Positions 31,823 through 39,583 of a DNA stretch of 64,000 bases are shown piece after piece. Each line of letters starts with the position of its first letter. Within the stretch, counting starts at the first letter, position 1. The notes beneath the pieces were generated by a model. It was not told the DNA's origin, ran no database searches, and worked only from the letters and a program-made list of their open reading frames with translations. Source of the stretch: Acidimicrobiaceae bacterium (GTDB lineage: Bacteria > Actinomycetota > Acidimicrobiia > Acidimicrobiales > Aldehydirespiratoraceae); contig VYCW01000089.1 in the NCBI GenBank assembly GCA_009843735.1, forward strand, positions 1 through 64,000, in the 5' to 3' direction. Position numbers and translations under genes: made by a program.

Positions 31823-33124
31823 TCATGCGCTTTTCTCGGCGTCGTCGGCGGGCTCGACGGTCAGGACCAGGCCCTCCAGCGCCATCACCCGGATGGGATC
31901 GCCCTCCGCAATGGGGGTGGCCCGCTGGGTGCGGGCCCGCCAGGGGGCGCCGTCGATGACCACGACCCCCTCGGGGTCCACCGGGTCACGGGCGACGCCC
32001 AGGGCGCCGATCATCCATTCCCGCCCGATGGTCGGTGTCCCGTACCGGGTGCGGACCATCGCGGGCATGCCGGTCACCATCCCCGCGGTGACCCCGACGA
32101 TCCCCGCCAGCAGCGTGACCCACGACAGGGACACGCCGTCGAACAGCGTCAGAGATCCGGCCGTCAGGCAGACGGTGGCGATGACAGTCCAGACCCGGGG
32201 CACGCCGGTCTGGATGTCCACGCCGTACCCGAACATGGCCACCAGCAGCAGCCCGACGGCCCAGCCCCGAGCCGGGAGCGCGGCCAGCCCGTAGCAGCCG
32301 AGCAGGAAGGACAGCGCGCCCAGTCCCCCGGCGATTCCCACGCCCGCGGTGTAGAGCTCGAAGACGAGCAGCCCGGTGCCGGCCAGGAACAGCAGGTAGG
32401 CCAGCGCGGGGCTGGCCGCGGTGTGCATGAACTGGTCGATCAGGGAGAGCTTGGCGAAGCGCACCGGGCTGACCGGGACCCGTACCGGCTCGTCGCCGGT
32501 GGTGTCGATCTCGGTCTCGAATCCGGGCAGGTCGATCACGAAGAGGCCCAGAGTGGGAGCCTCCCGGGCCAGTCCGAGGTCGATGGTCTCGGCCGATGAC
32601 ACGGTCCGGTCCTGCATGATGGGGTAGGCATCGGCGAACGGCTCGGCCAGGTGATCGGCCGACAGGACCAGCGGGCCGAGGTCTCCCAGCTCCGAGCCGG
32701 GAGCCACCGCCAGGTCGCTCACCACGCCGGCCAGCTGGCCGACGGCGCCGGTGGCCACCGCCCCGGAGGGTCCGACCCACATGTAGACCGGCACATCCGA
32801 GGAGCGGATGCGGGCGGCCAGCTCGACAAGGCGCTCGTCGTCGACGATGGCACGCGGGCTGTTCACCTGGAGCACGAGTCCCAGCGAGCCCTTGGCGGAG
32901 GTCTGTTCGATGGATCGCTCGATGAAGTCGGCCATGATCCCGTCGAGGAAGCCCGACACCTCGACCACGTCGAGGACGTCGGTGCTGGCCGCAGCCGCGC
33001 CGTCGAGACTGCCGGAGGCCCCGGCGGCGGCGTTCGAGCCCAGAGCCAGCAGCGCGCCGACGGCAACCGCGCCCACGCCGATGGCGAGCCGAACGAGCCG
33101 AGCCAAGCGGCGCGGTCTCCTCAA
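31823..33124 (-). CDS. NfeD-like membrane protein (ClpP-class N-domain, catalytic Ser apparently lost)
   Basis: This 433-residue protein has a signal/anchor (residues 1-36), a ClpP/crotonase-like extracytoplasmic domain (about 45-215), four to five membrane helices (about 235-345) and a C-terminal NfeD OB-fold (about 370-430, GREWMIGALGVARDPVDPEG). In proteolytic NfeD relatives a Ser in an AASAG segment is the nucleophile; here the matching segment reads GAVATGAVGQLAG, with Gly in place of Ser. The protein may therefore be a non-catalytic stomatin partner. TTG 33124 is a weak start but keeps the positively charged signal; it lies five bases after the STAS gene stop. Confidence 0.8.
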   Translation of the reverse strand: MRRPRRLARLVRLAIGVGAVAVGALLALGSNAAAGASGSLDGAAAASTDVLDVVEVSGFLDGIMADFIERSIEQTSAKGSLGLVLQVNSPRAIVDDERLVELAARIRSSDVPVYMWVGPSGAVATGAVGQLAGVVSDLAVAPGSELGDLGPLVLSADHLAEPFADAYPIMQDRTVSSAETIDLGLAREAPTLGLFVIDLPGFETEIDTTGDEPVRVPVSPVRFAKLSLIDQFMHTAASPALAYLLFLAGTGLLVFELYTAGVGIAGGLGALSFLLGCYGLAALPARGWAVGLLLVAMFGYGVDIQTGVPRVWTVIATVCLTAGSLTLFDGVSLSWVTLLAGIVGVTAGMVTGMPAMVRTRYGTPTIGREWMIGALGVARDPVDPEGVVVIDGAPWRARTQRATPIAEGDPIRVMALEGLVLTVEPADDAEKSA

Positions 33125-33129
33125 GAGCG

Positions 33130-33483
33130 TCAGGCGTCGGGGTCTCGGTCGAGTGCGCTGACCGCGGCCTCGAGGGTCTCTTCGACGGGCACGATGCGGT
33201 CGAAGCCGGTGGTGTGCAGCAGCCGGATCAGCGTCGGGCCGTTGCAGAACACCACGACCCGGCCCTCGTTCTCGCGGATGCGGCGGATCCCGCCGATGAG
33301 GGCCCCGAGGCCGGCCGAGTCGATGAAGGGCACGTCGCAGAGATCCACGACCAGACGGTCGGCGGTGGCGTGGTCGGCGAGCGCCTCCCGGAAGTGGGCC
33401 ACCGTGTAGGCATCGAGCTCGCCGGAGGGACGGAGCAGGTAGTAGGACTCGGCCTCGTTGTGGAAAGACTCGATGTCCAGCAC
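33130..33483 (-). CDS. STAS-domain anti-sigma factor antagonist
   Basis: This 117-residue SpoIIAA/RsbV-type protein carries the phosphorylatable Ser in FIDSAGLGALIGGIRR (about residues 60-75). Dephosphorylated antagonists of this type bind RsbW-like kinases and free sigma factors. GTG 33483 is preferred because TATCCT ends 7 bases upstream (leaderless type); GTG 33534 would add 17 residues without domain content. It is divergent from a receiver protein and followed by NfeD. A distant RsbW-like candidate is encoded at 57967. Confidence 0.85.
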   Translation of the reverse strand: MLDIESFHNEAESYYLLRPSGELDAYTVAHFREALADHATADRLVVDLCDVPFIDSAGLGALIGGIRRIRENEGRVVVFCNGPTLIRLLHTTGFDRIVPVEETLEAAVSALDRDPDA

Positions 33484-33490
33484 GGGCTGG

Positions 33491-33496
33491 AGGATA
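33491..33496 (-). promoter_or_regulatory. -10 box for STAS gene
   Basis: Minus-strand TATCCT (33496-33491) lies 7 bases before the GTG at 33483 and supports this start. Confidence 0.5.
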
Positions 33497-33536
33497 TACC
33501 CCAGCCGCCGGGATCGGGGTAGCCAGCGGGGCACGT

Positions 33537-33542
33537 TACGAT
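33537..33542 (+). promoter_or_regulatory. -10 box for receiver gene
   Basis: TACGAT lies 7 bases before the GTG at 33550. This and the STAS promoter share a 66-bp divergent region and could be co-regulated. Confidence 0.5.
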
Positions 33543-33549
33543 CTCCGCC

Positions 33550-33930
33550 GTGCCTGAGGTGCTGCTGGTGACCGACGCCGACTGGGTCGCGGCGCAGTGC
33601 GAGGCCGCGCTGAGCGGCGAGCACACCCTGCACCGGGTGCGGCGGGGCGCGGACACCCTCGAGGCGATCGAGCTGGTCGACCCCGCTCTGGTGTTGCTCG
33701 ACCTGCAGGTCGGCAACATGGGCGGGATGGCCGCCTGCCTGGCGGTCCGCCAGGAGGAGGACATGGGCCGCCTGCCGCGGCGGCCGCTGATCATGCTGCT
33801 GGACCGTGACGCCGACGAGTTCCTGGCCCGTCGCAGCACGGCGGACGCCTGGCTGGTCAAGCCCATCGACCCGATGGGCCTGGCCCGCCTGGTGGCCTCC
33901 ACCCTGGCCGAGGCCTCCGCCCCAGCCTGA
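33550..33930 (+). CDS. Stand-alone response-regulator receiver protein
   Basis: This 126-residue CheY-like domain without an output domain has the phospho-acceptor Asp in ALVLLDLQVGNMGGM (about residue 45-50) and the conserved Lys in AWLVKPIDPMGLARL (about 104). The usual N-terminal acidic pair is weaker (VTDADW). It probably signals by protein contact, plausibly in the partner-switching circuit with the divergent STAS gene. GTG 33550 is supported by the TACGAT box. Confidence 0.8.
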   Translation: MPEVLLVTDADWVAAQCEAALSGEHTLHRVRRGADTLEAIELVDPALVLLDLQVGNMGGMAACLAVRQEEDMGRLPRRPLIMLLDRDADEFLARRSTADAWLVKPIDPMGLARLVASTLAEASAPA

Positions 33931-33950
33931 GGGCGTGGCCAGACCGCGTT

Positions 33951-33989
33951 ACCCGCTCCTGTTCGCTGCGCTCACGGGCCGCTCGGGCC
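33951..33989 (+). repeat. Dispersed repeat family B, copy 1 (short)
   Basis: 39 bases match the other two copies at all but one position (CCCGCTCCTG instead of CCCGCTCTTG, then GTTCGCTGCGCTCACGG and GCCGCTCGGGCC). It lies 20 bases after the receiver gene and 31 bases before tRNA-Pro. The 3' half present in copies 2 and 3 is missing here. Confidence 0.85.
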
Positions 33990-34020
33990 CTTGCCCCGGC
34001 TAGCATCTCAACGCTGCACA

Positions 34021-34094
34021 CGGGCAGTGGCGCAGCTTGGTAGCGCGCCTCGTTCGGGACGAGGAGGTCGTGGGTTCAAATCCCGCCTGCCCGA
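34021..34094 (+). tRNA. tRNA-Pro (anticodon CGG)
   Basis: The 74-nt cloverleaf has acceptor CGGGCAG/CTGCCCG, D-arm GCGC/GCGC, anticodon arm CCTCG-TTCGGGA-CGAGG with anticodon CGG, T-arm GTGGG-TTCAAAT-CCCGC, and discriminator A. The CCA end is not encoded. A TAGCAT box at 34001-34006 is a possible promoter element. Confidence 0.95.
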
Positions 34095-34143
34095 CAGATT
34101 CTCTTGTCGATGCGGCGAGCTCAGCGGTGCTCGAAGGGGTTGG

Positions 34144-34869
34144 CTAGGTGTCCGTGTTCCCGGCGGCGGACATGAAGTTGCGGTAGAGCTGCTGGGCGTC
34201 GGACACGAAGCCTTCCATGTGGCGGTCGGCGTCGGCGGCCAGCGCGTCGACAGAGTCCTCGCCTAGCACCGACTCCAGTGCCTGGCGGTAGGCGGGAATC
34301 TCGCCCCAGTTGTGGACGGTGTCGTCCTCGACCTCCACGTGGTACTGCATCGACCAGGCGCACGGCCCTACCCGCATGGCCTGCACCCGGCACACCGGTG
34401 AGCTGGCCAGCACCACCGCGTCCTCCGGCGGCTGGGCCACGCACACCGAGTGCCACTGCAACGCGTGCTGCTGCTCGGCCATCCGGTCGAAGATCGGGTC
34501 GGACCGGCCCTCGGGGGTCAGCTCCACACCCAGCACCCCGATCTCGGGCGGGCGCTGCGGGCCGCAGGTCCCGCCCAGGGCGTCGGCCAGCAGCTGGTGG
34601 CCCAGGCACACCCCCAGGAACGGCTTCTGCAACTCGCGCACCCAGTGGCGGATGGCCCGCTTCTCCGGCACCAGCCACGGGTGCTCCTCCACGTCCCACA
34701 CGTCCATCGGGCCGCCCATCACCCACATGGCGTCGAAGTCCTCCAGCGGCGGGATGGGCTCGCCCTCGTCGAGCTCCACCGCGGTCCACTCGATGCCGTC
34801 GTCTGCCAGGAAGTCCCGCAGCCGTCCGGGATGCTCGCAGTCGATGTGCTGAAGCACTAGCAGGCGCAT
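34144..34869 (-). CDS. Type 1 glutamine amidotransferase (GMP synthase-like)
   Basis: This 241-residue class-I glutamine amidotransferase domain protein has nucleophile Cys88 in FLGVCLGHQLLADALGG and a catalytic His in SMQYHVEVEDDT; oxyanion and strand motifs (MWVMGGPMDVWD) fit the family. Such stand-alone proteins cleave gamma-glutamyl compounds or serve unidentified synthases. A TAGCGT box six bases upstream of ATG 34869 suggests a leaderless mRNA. It lies convergent with tRNA-Pro. Confidence 0.85.
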   Translation of the reverse strand: MRLLVLQHIDCEHPGRLRDFLADDGIEWTAVELDEGEPIPPLEDFDAMWVMGGPMDVWDVEEHPWLVPEKRAIRHWVRELQKPFLGVCLGHQLLADALGGTCGPQRPPEIGVLGVELTPEGRSDPIFDRMAEQQHALQWHSVCVAQPPEDAVVLASSPVCRVQAMRVGPCAWSMQYHVEVEDDTVHNWGEIPAYRQALESVLGEDSVDALAADADRHMEGFVSDAQQLYRNFMSAAGNTDT

Positions 34870-34875
34870 ACGGCG

Positions 34876-34881
34876 ACGCTA
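34876..34881 (-). promoter_or_regulatory. -10 box for leaderless amidotransferase transcript
   Basis: Minus-strand TAGCGT (34881-34876) is followed by exactly six bases and the ATG at 34869. Confidence 0.55.
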
Positions 34882-34957
34882 CACCGGCCGCCCACCCGCC
34901 CCCCTGATCGGGCAGTAGCCTCCATCGGCAACACTCAAGCCGACGGGAGACGGCCGC

Positions 34958-35290
34958 GTGAGGGAGCTGCTACTCGAAGGTCGGGTGTCCTGGCGCTCGG
35001 AGCGATCGGGCCAGGACAGGACACTGTCGATCGGGCCGGCGAGGATCTTCGGTCTGCGCCGGCTTATCGCGGCACTCGGCTTCGCCGCGGTGGCCGCCGG
35101 AATGGTCGCACTCCTGGCGCTGGCGGCCGGTGCGGTGGCCGCGGGTCTCGGCGCCCGCTGGGCCGAGAGACGCCGCGAGCAGGGACTGGACGATCCCATA
35201 GCCGTCGTCCAGCAACGGGTCCATGAGGCCAGGGAGTGGATCGACGCCCGCCGCTCATCCCAGAACAACGCTCCGGGGAGCGACTTCTAA
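34958..35290 (+). CDS. Small membrane protein, unknown function
   Basis: A 110-residue protein I do not recognise. It has a basic N-terminal segment of about 35 residues and one or two hydrophobic helices (about 35-65, LIAALGFAAVAAGMVALLAL). A charged, possibly helical tail follows (RWAERRREQGLDDPIAVVQQ). GTG 34958 has GGGAG eight bases upstream. It stands alone between the amidotransferase (divergent) and DUF2848 (convergent) genes. Confidence 0.6.
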   Translation: MRELLLEGRVSWRSERSGQDRTLSIGPARIFGLRRLIAALGFAAVAAGMVALLALAAGAVAAGLGARWAERRREQGLDDPIAVVQQRVHEAREWIDARRSSQNNAPGSDF

Positions 35291-35296
35291 CGCGGC

Positions 35297-35959
35297 TCAG
35301 CCCTCGAGCGCCGGAACAGTCTCCACCCGGTAGCTCAACTCGACCGGCTCGAGGCCAGGGCCGGACAGCTCGGCGCTGAAGCCAGCGCTGGGACGGATGC
35401 CGCCGATAACGGGCACCGTGCCGGTGAAGGCCGCGAAGCAGCCGGGCCTGGGCCCGGCCCAAGGTATGGCGGCCACCAGCTCCAACGGGGGCAGGTTGCC
35501 GGCCGCGGAGCCGTCCTGGTACACCACGCCGCCGTCGATACGGCTACGCAGCGTCAGATCCTCCCAGCGGTCCCCCACCGCCGCGGCCGGCCAGCCCGAC
35601 GTGGCCACCGGCTTGGGGCACACCGCCTTGGAGGCGGCGATGTCGACGGACTCCAGTACCCGGTCGGTGTGGTCGGAGCCGAGCGTCACGAAGGCCTCGT
35701 CGCCGTCTACCACCACCACGATCTCGGCCTCGCCCGAACTCTGGGAACCGGCCACCGCGATCGACGGCGCCTGTGAGATCAGCCAGGGCGGGAACACCAT
35801 GAACAGCGGGATGCTCACCGGTCGGGGAACCCCCAGCTCGGCCAGCTCGTCGATGTGGTGCTCGACCGCGGCCCGGTCCCGGCCGGCGTAGCCGATCACC
35901 ACCAGCACCTCGGGCGCGAACACCCGCTCGGCGCCGTCGATGGACAGCCTCACCGCCAA
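35297..35959 (-). CDS. DUF2848 family protein (FAH-like hydrolase fold)
   Basis: This 220-residue protein shows the DUF2848 hallmark VTLGSDHTDRVLESVDIAASK (about residues 92-112) and CPKPVATSGWP. The family is related to fumarylacetoacetate-hydrolase folds and is often found with peptide or amide catabolic genes; its reaction is not established. It is the last gene of the 15-gene run, 27 bases after the cupin gene. It could be a carbon-carbon hydrolase at the end of the pathway (inference). Confidence 0.75.
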   Translation of the reverse strand: MAVRLSIDGAERVFAPEVLVVIGYAGRDRAAVEHHIDELAELGVPRPVSIPLFMVFPPWLISQAPSIAVAGSQSSGEAEIVVVVDGDEAFVTLGSDHTDRVLESVDIAASKAVCPKPVATSGWPAAAVGDRWEDLTLRSRIDGGVVYQDGSAAGNLPPLELVAAIPWAGPRPGCFAAFTGTVPVIGGIRPSAGFSAELSGPGLEPVELSYRVETVPALEG

Positions 35960-35986
35960 GCCCCCAAGTCAGCCCAGCGCGACCGG

Positions 35987-36343
35987 CTAGGGGTTGTAGC
36001 CGCCGGTGCGGAACTCCACCATCAGCACGCCCGCCTCGCTTCGCCACGGGCCATGGGGCATGCCCGGCGGGCGGCAGGCGTACATGCCGGCGGTGAACGT
36101 CTCGCCCAAGCGCAGGTCGGTGAGGTCGCCCTGCACGATGTACACCTCCTCCCAGAAGTGATGGGTGAGCACCCCGTTGGGCGACGAGTCCACCCCCGGC
36201 GCGAAGCGCATCAGCCGGGTGTAGGCCCCGTCGGGCCGGCCGGCGGTGGACAGGATCATCTCGTCGATGCCCTCCACCGGGCCGCCCGCGGGGCGCCACG
36301 GCCCATCGGGAATGTGGAACTCCAGCTCAGGTTTCTCGGCCAT
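35987..36343 (-). CDS. Cupin domain protein
   Basis: This 118-residue single cupin has putative metal ligands in THHFWEEVYIVQGDL (two His and Glu, cupin motif 1) and GMPHGPW (motif 2 His). It could be a small dioxygenase, isomerase or sensor. It lies six bases after the M24-fold gene in the same operon. Confidence 0.8.
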   Translation of the reverse strand: MAEKPELEFHIPDGPWRPAGGPVEGIDEMILSTAGRPDGAYTRLMRFAPGVDSSPNGVLTHHFWEEVYIVQGDLTDLRLGETFTAGMYACRPPGMPHGPWRSEAGVLMVEFRTGGYNP

Positions 36344-36349
36344 GGGCGA

Positions 36350-37603
36350 TCACCCCAATTCGTAGACCTTCGGCTCTAGGCGGTGGTTGATGTTGCGGGC
36401 GCCGTCGGCGGTGATCACGTAGGAGTCGCCCATGAACACGCCCTTGATGATGTCGGTGGTGCACGGGTGGATCTCCACGCACAGCGCCATGTTGGGCTCC
36501 AGCACCACGTCCTTGTCGGGCCGGTGCGACGTGCCCACGAACGGCCCGGCGTCGATCGGGTTGAACACGCCGTGCACCAGCGGCGCCACGATGGTGTAGC
36601 CCCGCTCGGTGATGATGCTGCCCGCGGCCCGCAGCTCCTTGGCGGTGCATCCGGGCTTGAGCTCGGCCACCACCCGGTGGTAGGCCTCCAGCATCACGTC
36701 CAGCAGGTCGGCGTAGTCGGGCGGCGGCTCGGAGAACACCATCGCCTTGCCCGTCTGGGCCTCGTAGCCGTGCGGGTCGCGGGCCCCGACCTCCATCAGC
36801 AGCACATCGTCGGAGGTGATGGTGCGCCCGATGGGCCGGGGCCGCTGGAAACCGCTGGTGGGGCTGCTCATCGACTCGCTGCCGGCCAGGACCATGCACG
36901 GGATCTCGCCCCGCTCGGCGGCGATGGTGGAGTAGATGATCCGGAACAGGTCGTGCTCGGTCATGCCGGGGCGGAGCTGCTCCATCACCGCCACCTGGGT
37001 GGCGTCGCCGATGCGGGCCGCCTCCTCCAGGCAGGCGACCTCCTCGTCGGACAGCACCAGCCGCATCTTCCAGAACTCGTCGGAGAACTCCGCGAACTCG
37101 ATCTGCGGGTAGGTCCCCGTGAGGGCGGCCCAGTGGTCCCGCGACACCGACAGGTACGGGGTGGGGTTCACGATGCCCACCCTGCCCCGGTGCAGGCCCA
37201 GCTCGTCGAGCCGGTCCACCAGGATGGTGCGGGTGTTGAGGGCGCCGCGCACGTCGGGGAAGATCGAACGGGTGACCCGGTCGGGCAGGCGGGCGTTGAG
37301 GCCGAGGATGGCCAGGGTCGGCTCGCCCTCGGCGGGAAAGATCACGAAGCTGTCGAGCTCCATGGTCCCCATGTAGTTGGTGATCCACCGCACGTTGGCC
37401 CAGCCGCGGTCCCACAGGTGGGCGGCGCCGGCCACCAGCAGGCAGTCGAGGTCGTGCTCGGCCATGAAGCCCCTCACCAAGTTGTGGCGCCGCTCGAACT
37501 CGGCTTCGGAGAACGTCGGCCAGTCGTACCAGTCGTGGTTGATCGGGTGGGGGTAGGTGATGGCCCTCGGCCCGAACTTCGGGGCCGACATCACATCGGT
37601 CAT
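36350..37603 (-). CDS. M24 (creatinase/Xaa-Pro peptidase fold) family protein
   Basis: This 417-residue protein has an N-terminal creatinase-like domain (residues 1-165) and a pita-bread C-terminal domain. The five metal ligands (D-D-H-E-E) of M24 aminopeptidases are not all kept: the first Asp position reads LMEVGAR, the second (normally SDITRT) reads EAQTGKAM, and the last Glu site reads FMGDSYVIT; His (LVHGVFNP) and one Glu (CVEIHP) remain. This suits a creatinase-like, metal-independent C-N hydrolase rather than a peptidase. It overlaps the upstream gamma-glutamyltransferase by four bases. Confidence 0.82.
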   Translation of the reverse strand: MTDVMSAPKFGPRAITYPHPINHDWYDWPTFSEAEFERRHNLVRGFMAEHDLDCLLVAGAAHLWDRGWANVRWITNYMGTMELDSFVIFPAEGEPTLAILGLNARLPDRVTRSIFPDVRGALNTRTILVDRLDELGLHRGRVGIVNPTPYLSVSRDHWAALTGTYPQIEFAEFSDEFWKMRLVLSDEEVACLEEAARIGDATQVAVMEQLRPGMTEHDLFRIIYSTIAAERGEIPCMVLAGSESMSSPTSGFQRPRPIGRTITSDDVLLMEVGARDPHGYEAQTGKAMVFSEPPPDYADLLDVMLEAYHRVVAELKPGCTAKELRAAGSIITERGYTIVAPLVHGVFNPIDAGPFVGTSHRPDKDVVLEPNMALCVEIHPCTTDIIKGVFMGDSYVITADGARNINHRLEPKVYELG

Positions 37604-39210
37604 GGAGTCTCCTCTCTCGTGACGGTCACCAGGGCCGCTCCCCGGCGATGGTCGGCCGCACCGAACGTCTCCGAGCGTTGCGGACCCGCCCCGGCGATGG
37701 TGCAGCTGCCGAACAGATCATTGTCGGAGGCCGCGCCGTCGGCCGCGACCGAGTGGCCGCGCCGGGCCAGCTCCGAGCCCAGGTGGGGCGGGAACCCGGG
37801 CTCCAGGAACAGCAGGTCGTCGGCGTCGGGCAGCCGGGGCGCACCCGACAGCCAGCGGGGCCCGGCGACAGCAGCTTGAGGGTCGGCGCCGTCGTCGATG
37901 ACGGCCCGCAGAACCTGGAAGTTGGTCTGGACCTGGCCCCGGCCGCCGGGGGTGGCTCCCACCAGCCGGCTACCGCGATGGGCTACGTGGTATCCGACCA
38001 GGGTGTGCAGGGGTCGGCGCGGCCGGTCCGATCCGCCATTCGGGCCGAGGTGGGCGGGCTGCTTGGCCAGCCGGTCGTTGAGCACGATCCCGGTGCCGGG
38101 CACCACCACCCGGGAACCGAACTCGTTGAAGAGGCTGTGGATGAACGTCACCATCAGCCCCCGGCCGTCGACCACCGACAGGCAGGTGGTGTCGGTGCCG
38201 CCGGCCGCACCCGGGGCGGCCGGGGCCCCCACCGTCGCCAGCACCGATCGGCGTTCATCGTCGATGATCGAGCACCATCGGTCGAGGGAGTCCTCGCCCA
38301 GCACCGCGGTCACGTCGGACGCCTCCTGCCACCTGGGCATACCGGCGAGATCGGAGAAGGCGGCGTGCTTGCACCGCACCATCAGGTCGATCCGATCGGC
38401 TTCGCCGTCGATCAGGCGGCCACCGAGCCTCTCGTAGAGCAGCAGCTGCTGGAGCAGCACCCAGCCCATCGACACCGGCGGCGTCACCGACACCTCCGCC
38501 GAGCCGTAGCGGACCGTGATCGGCGCCTCGAAGTCGCAGGAGTGCGCGGCCATGTCGTCGGCGGACAGCAGGCCTCCCAGCCGGTCCAGCGCCGAGACCA
38601 GGTCCGAGGCCAGCGACCCCGTGTAGAACGCCGGGGGCCCGCCGGCGGAGATCTCTCGCAGCGTGCGAGCCAGGGCCGGCAAGCGGAAACCGTCACCAGC
38701 GGCCGAGCCGTTGCCCTCGCAGAACTCCGCCACGAACGGATCGTCGGGACCGACTGCGGTCCGGACCCGGTCGAGGGCCCGGGCGAAGGCGTCGTCGAGG
38801 GCGAATCCCTCATCGGCGAGCTCGGCCGCGGGCTCGATCAGGGCCGCGAAGGGCCGGGACCCGTGGCGCTCCCACAGTCGCCACCAGGCGTCCACCAGTC
38901 CCGGAACCGAGATCGACAGCGGACCGAAGCGGGGCAGGCGCCCGCCGGGGATCGAGGCGGTGGCCAGGGCGGTGGGCACCGCGCCGGCGCCGTTGAGTGC
39001 CTCCAGCCGGCCCTCGGGGCCCGAGACCAGCGCGAAGGCGTCGCCGCCCAAGCCGCACCACGGCAGCTCTCGCACGCACTGCACCGCCGAGGCGGCTATG
39101 GCCGCGTCCACCGCGTTGCCGCCCGCCGCCAGCACGGCCGCGCCGACCTCCGCGGCCTCCCGGCAACCGGCGCTGATCACCGCGCCGCCCGAGTTGGCGC
39201 GGTCAGACAA
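37600..39210 (-). CDS. ggt: Gamma-glutamyltransferase family (Ntn hydrolase)
   Basis: This 536-residue proenzyme contains NAVDAAIAASAVQ near the N-terminus. The self-cleavage site with Thr nucleophile lies in GGTDTTCLSVVDGRG (about residues 338-352), followed by a small-subunit signature. No signal peptide is visible, so it is probably cytosolic and acts after uptake, unlike secreted GGTs. TTG 39210 overlaps the RidA stop by eight bases; GTG 39180 is an alternative. It would release glutamate from a gamma-glutamyl amide or peptide, or act as an acylase. Confidence 0.87.
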   Translation of the reverse strand: MSDRANSGGAVISAGCREAAEVGAAVLAAGGNAVDAAIAASAVQCVRELPWCGLGGDAFALVSGPEGRLEALNGAGAVPTALATASIPGGRLPRFGPLSISVPGLVDAWWRLWERHGSRPFAALIEPAAELADEGFALDDAFARALDRVRTAVGPDDPFVAEFCEGNGSAAGDGFRLPALARTLREISAGGPPAFYTGSLASDLVSALDRLGGLLSADDMAAHSCDFEAPITVRYGSAEVSVTPPVSMGWVLLQQLLLYERLGGRLIDGEADRIDLMVRCKHAAFSDLAGMPRWQEASDVTAVLGEDSLDRWCSIIDDERRSVLATVGAPAAPGAAGGTDTTCLSVVDGRGLMVTFIHSLFNEFGSRVVVPGTGIVLNDRLAKQPAHLGPNGGSDRPRRPLHTLVGYHVAHRGSRLVGATPGGRGQVQTNFQVLRAVIDDGADPQAAVAGPRWLSGAPRLPDADDLLFLEPGFPPHLGSELARRGHSVAADGAASDNDLFGSCTIAGAGPQRSETFGAADHRRGAALVTVTREETP

Positions 39211-39583
39211 TCGCGACCGCCTCGATCTCGACGAGCATCTCGGGGTTCTTGAGGCGGGCCACGAACAGCGACGAGCGGGCGGGCAGAGGCTCCGGAAAGT
39301 GCTTGACCCACTGCTCGTTGAGGGGCCCCGTCGGGGTGCCCTCCTTGAGGAAGACGGTGGTCTTGACCACGTCGGCCATCGAGGCGCCCGCAGCCTCGAG
39401 GATGGCGGCGATGTTGCGCAGCGCCCAGTCGGCCTGCTCGCCTATGTCGCCCATCTGGCCGGTGTCGCGGTTGCGTCCGGCCTGGCCCGCGGTGAACACG
39501 AGGTTCCCGACCCGGATGGCCTGGCTGAAGGGACCGGTAGGCGTGGGGGCCCCGTCAGTGCTCACGGCTGTGCGATCGCTCAT
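39203..39583 (-). CDS. ridA: RidA family deaminase (enamine/imine hydrolysis)
   Basis: This 126-residue YjgF/YER057c/UK114 protein has the pattern PTGPFSQAIRVGNLVFTAGQ, the GEQADWALRNIAAILEAAG segment and a C-terminal VEIEAVAIV. The conserved Arg of active RidA appears in LPARSSLFVARL. It removes reactive enamines and often accompanies amine catabolism. It overlaps dppF by four bases. Confidence 0.87.
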   Translation of the reverse strand: MSDRTAVSTDGAPTPTGPFSQAIRVGNLVFTAGQAGRNRDTGQMGDIGEQADWALRNIAAILEAAGASMADVVKTTVFLKEGTPTGPLNEQWVKHFPEPLPARSSLFVARLKNPEMLVEIEAVAIV

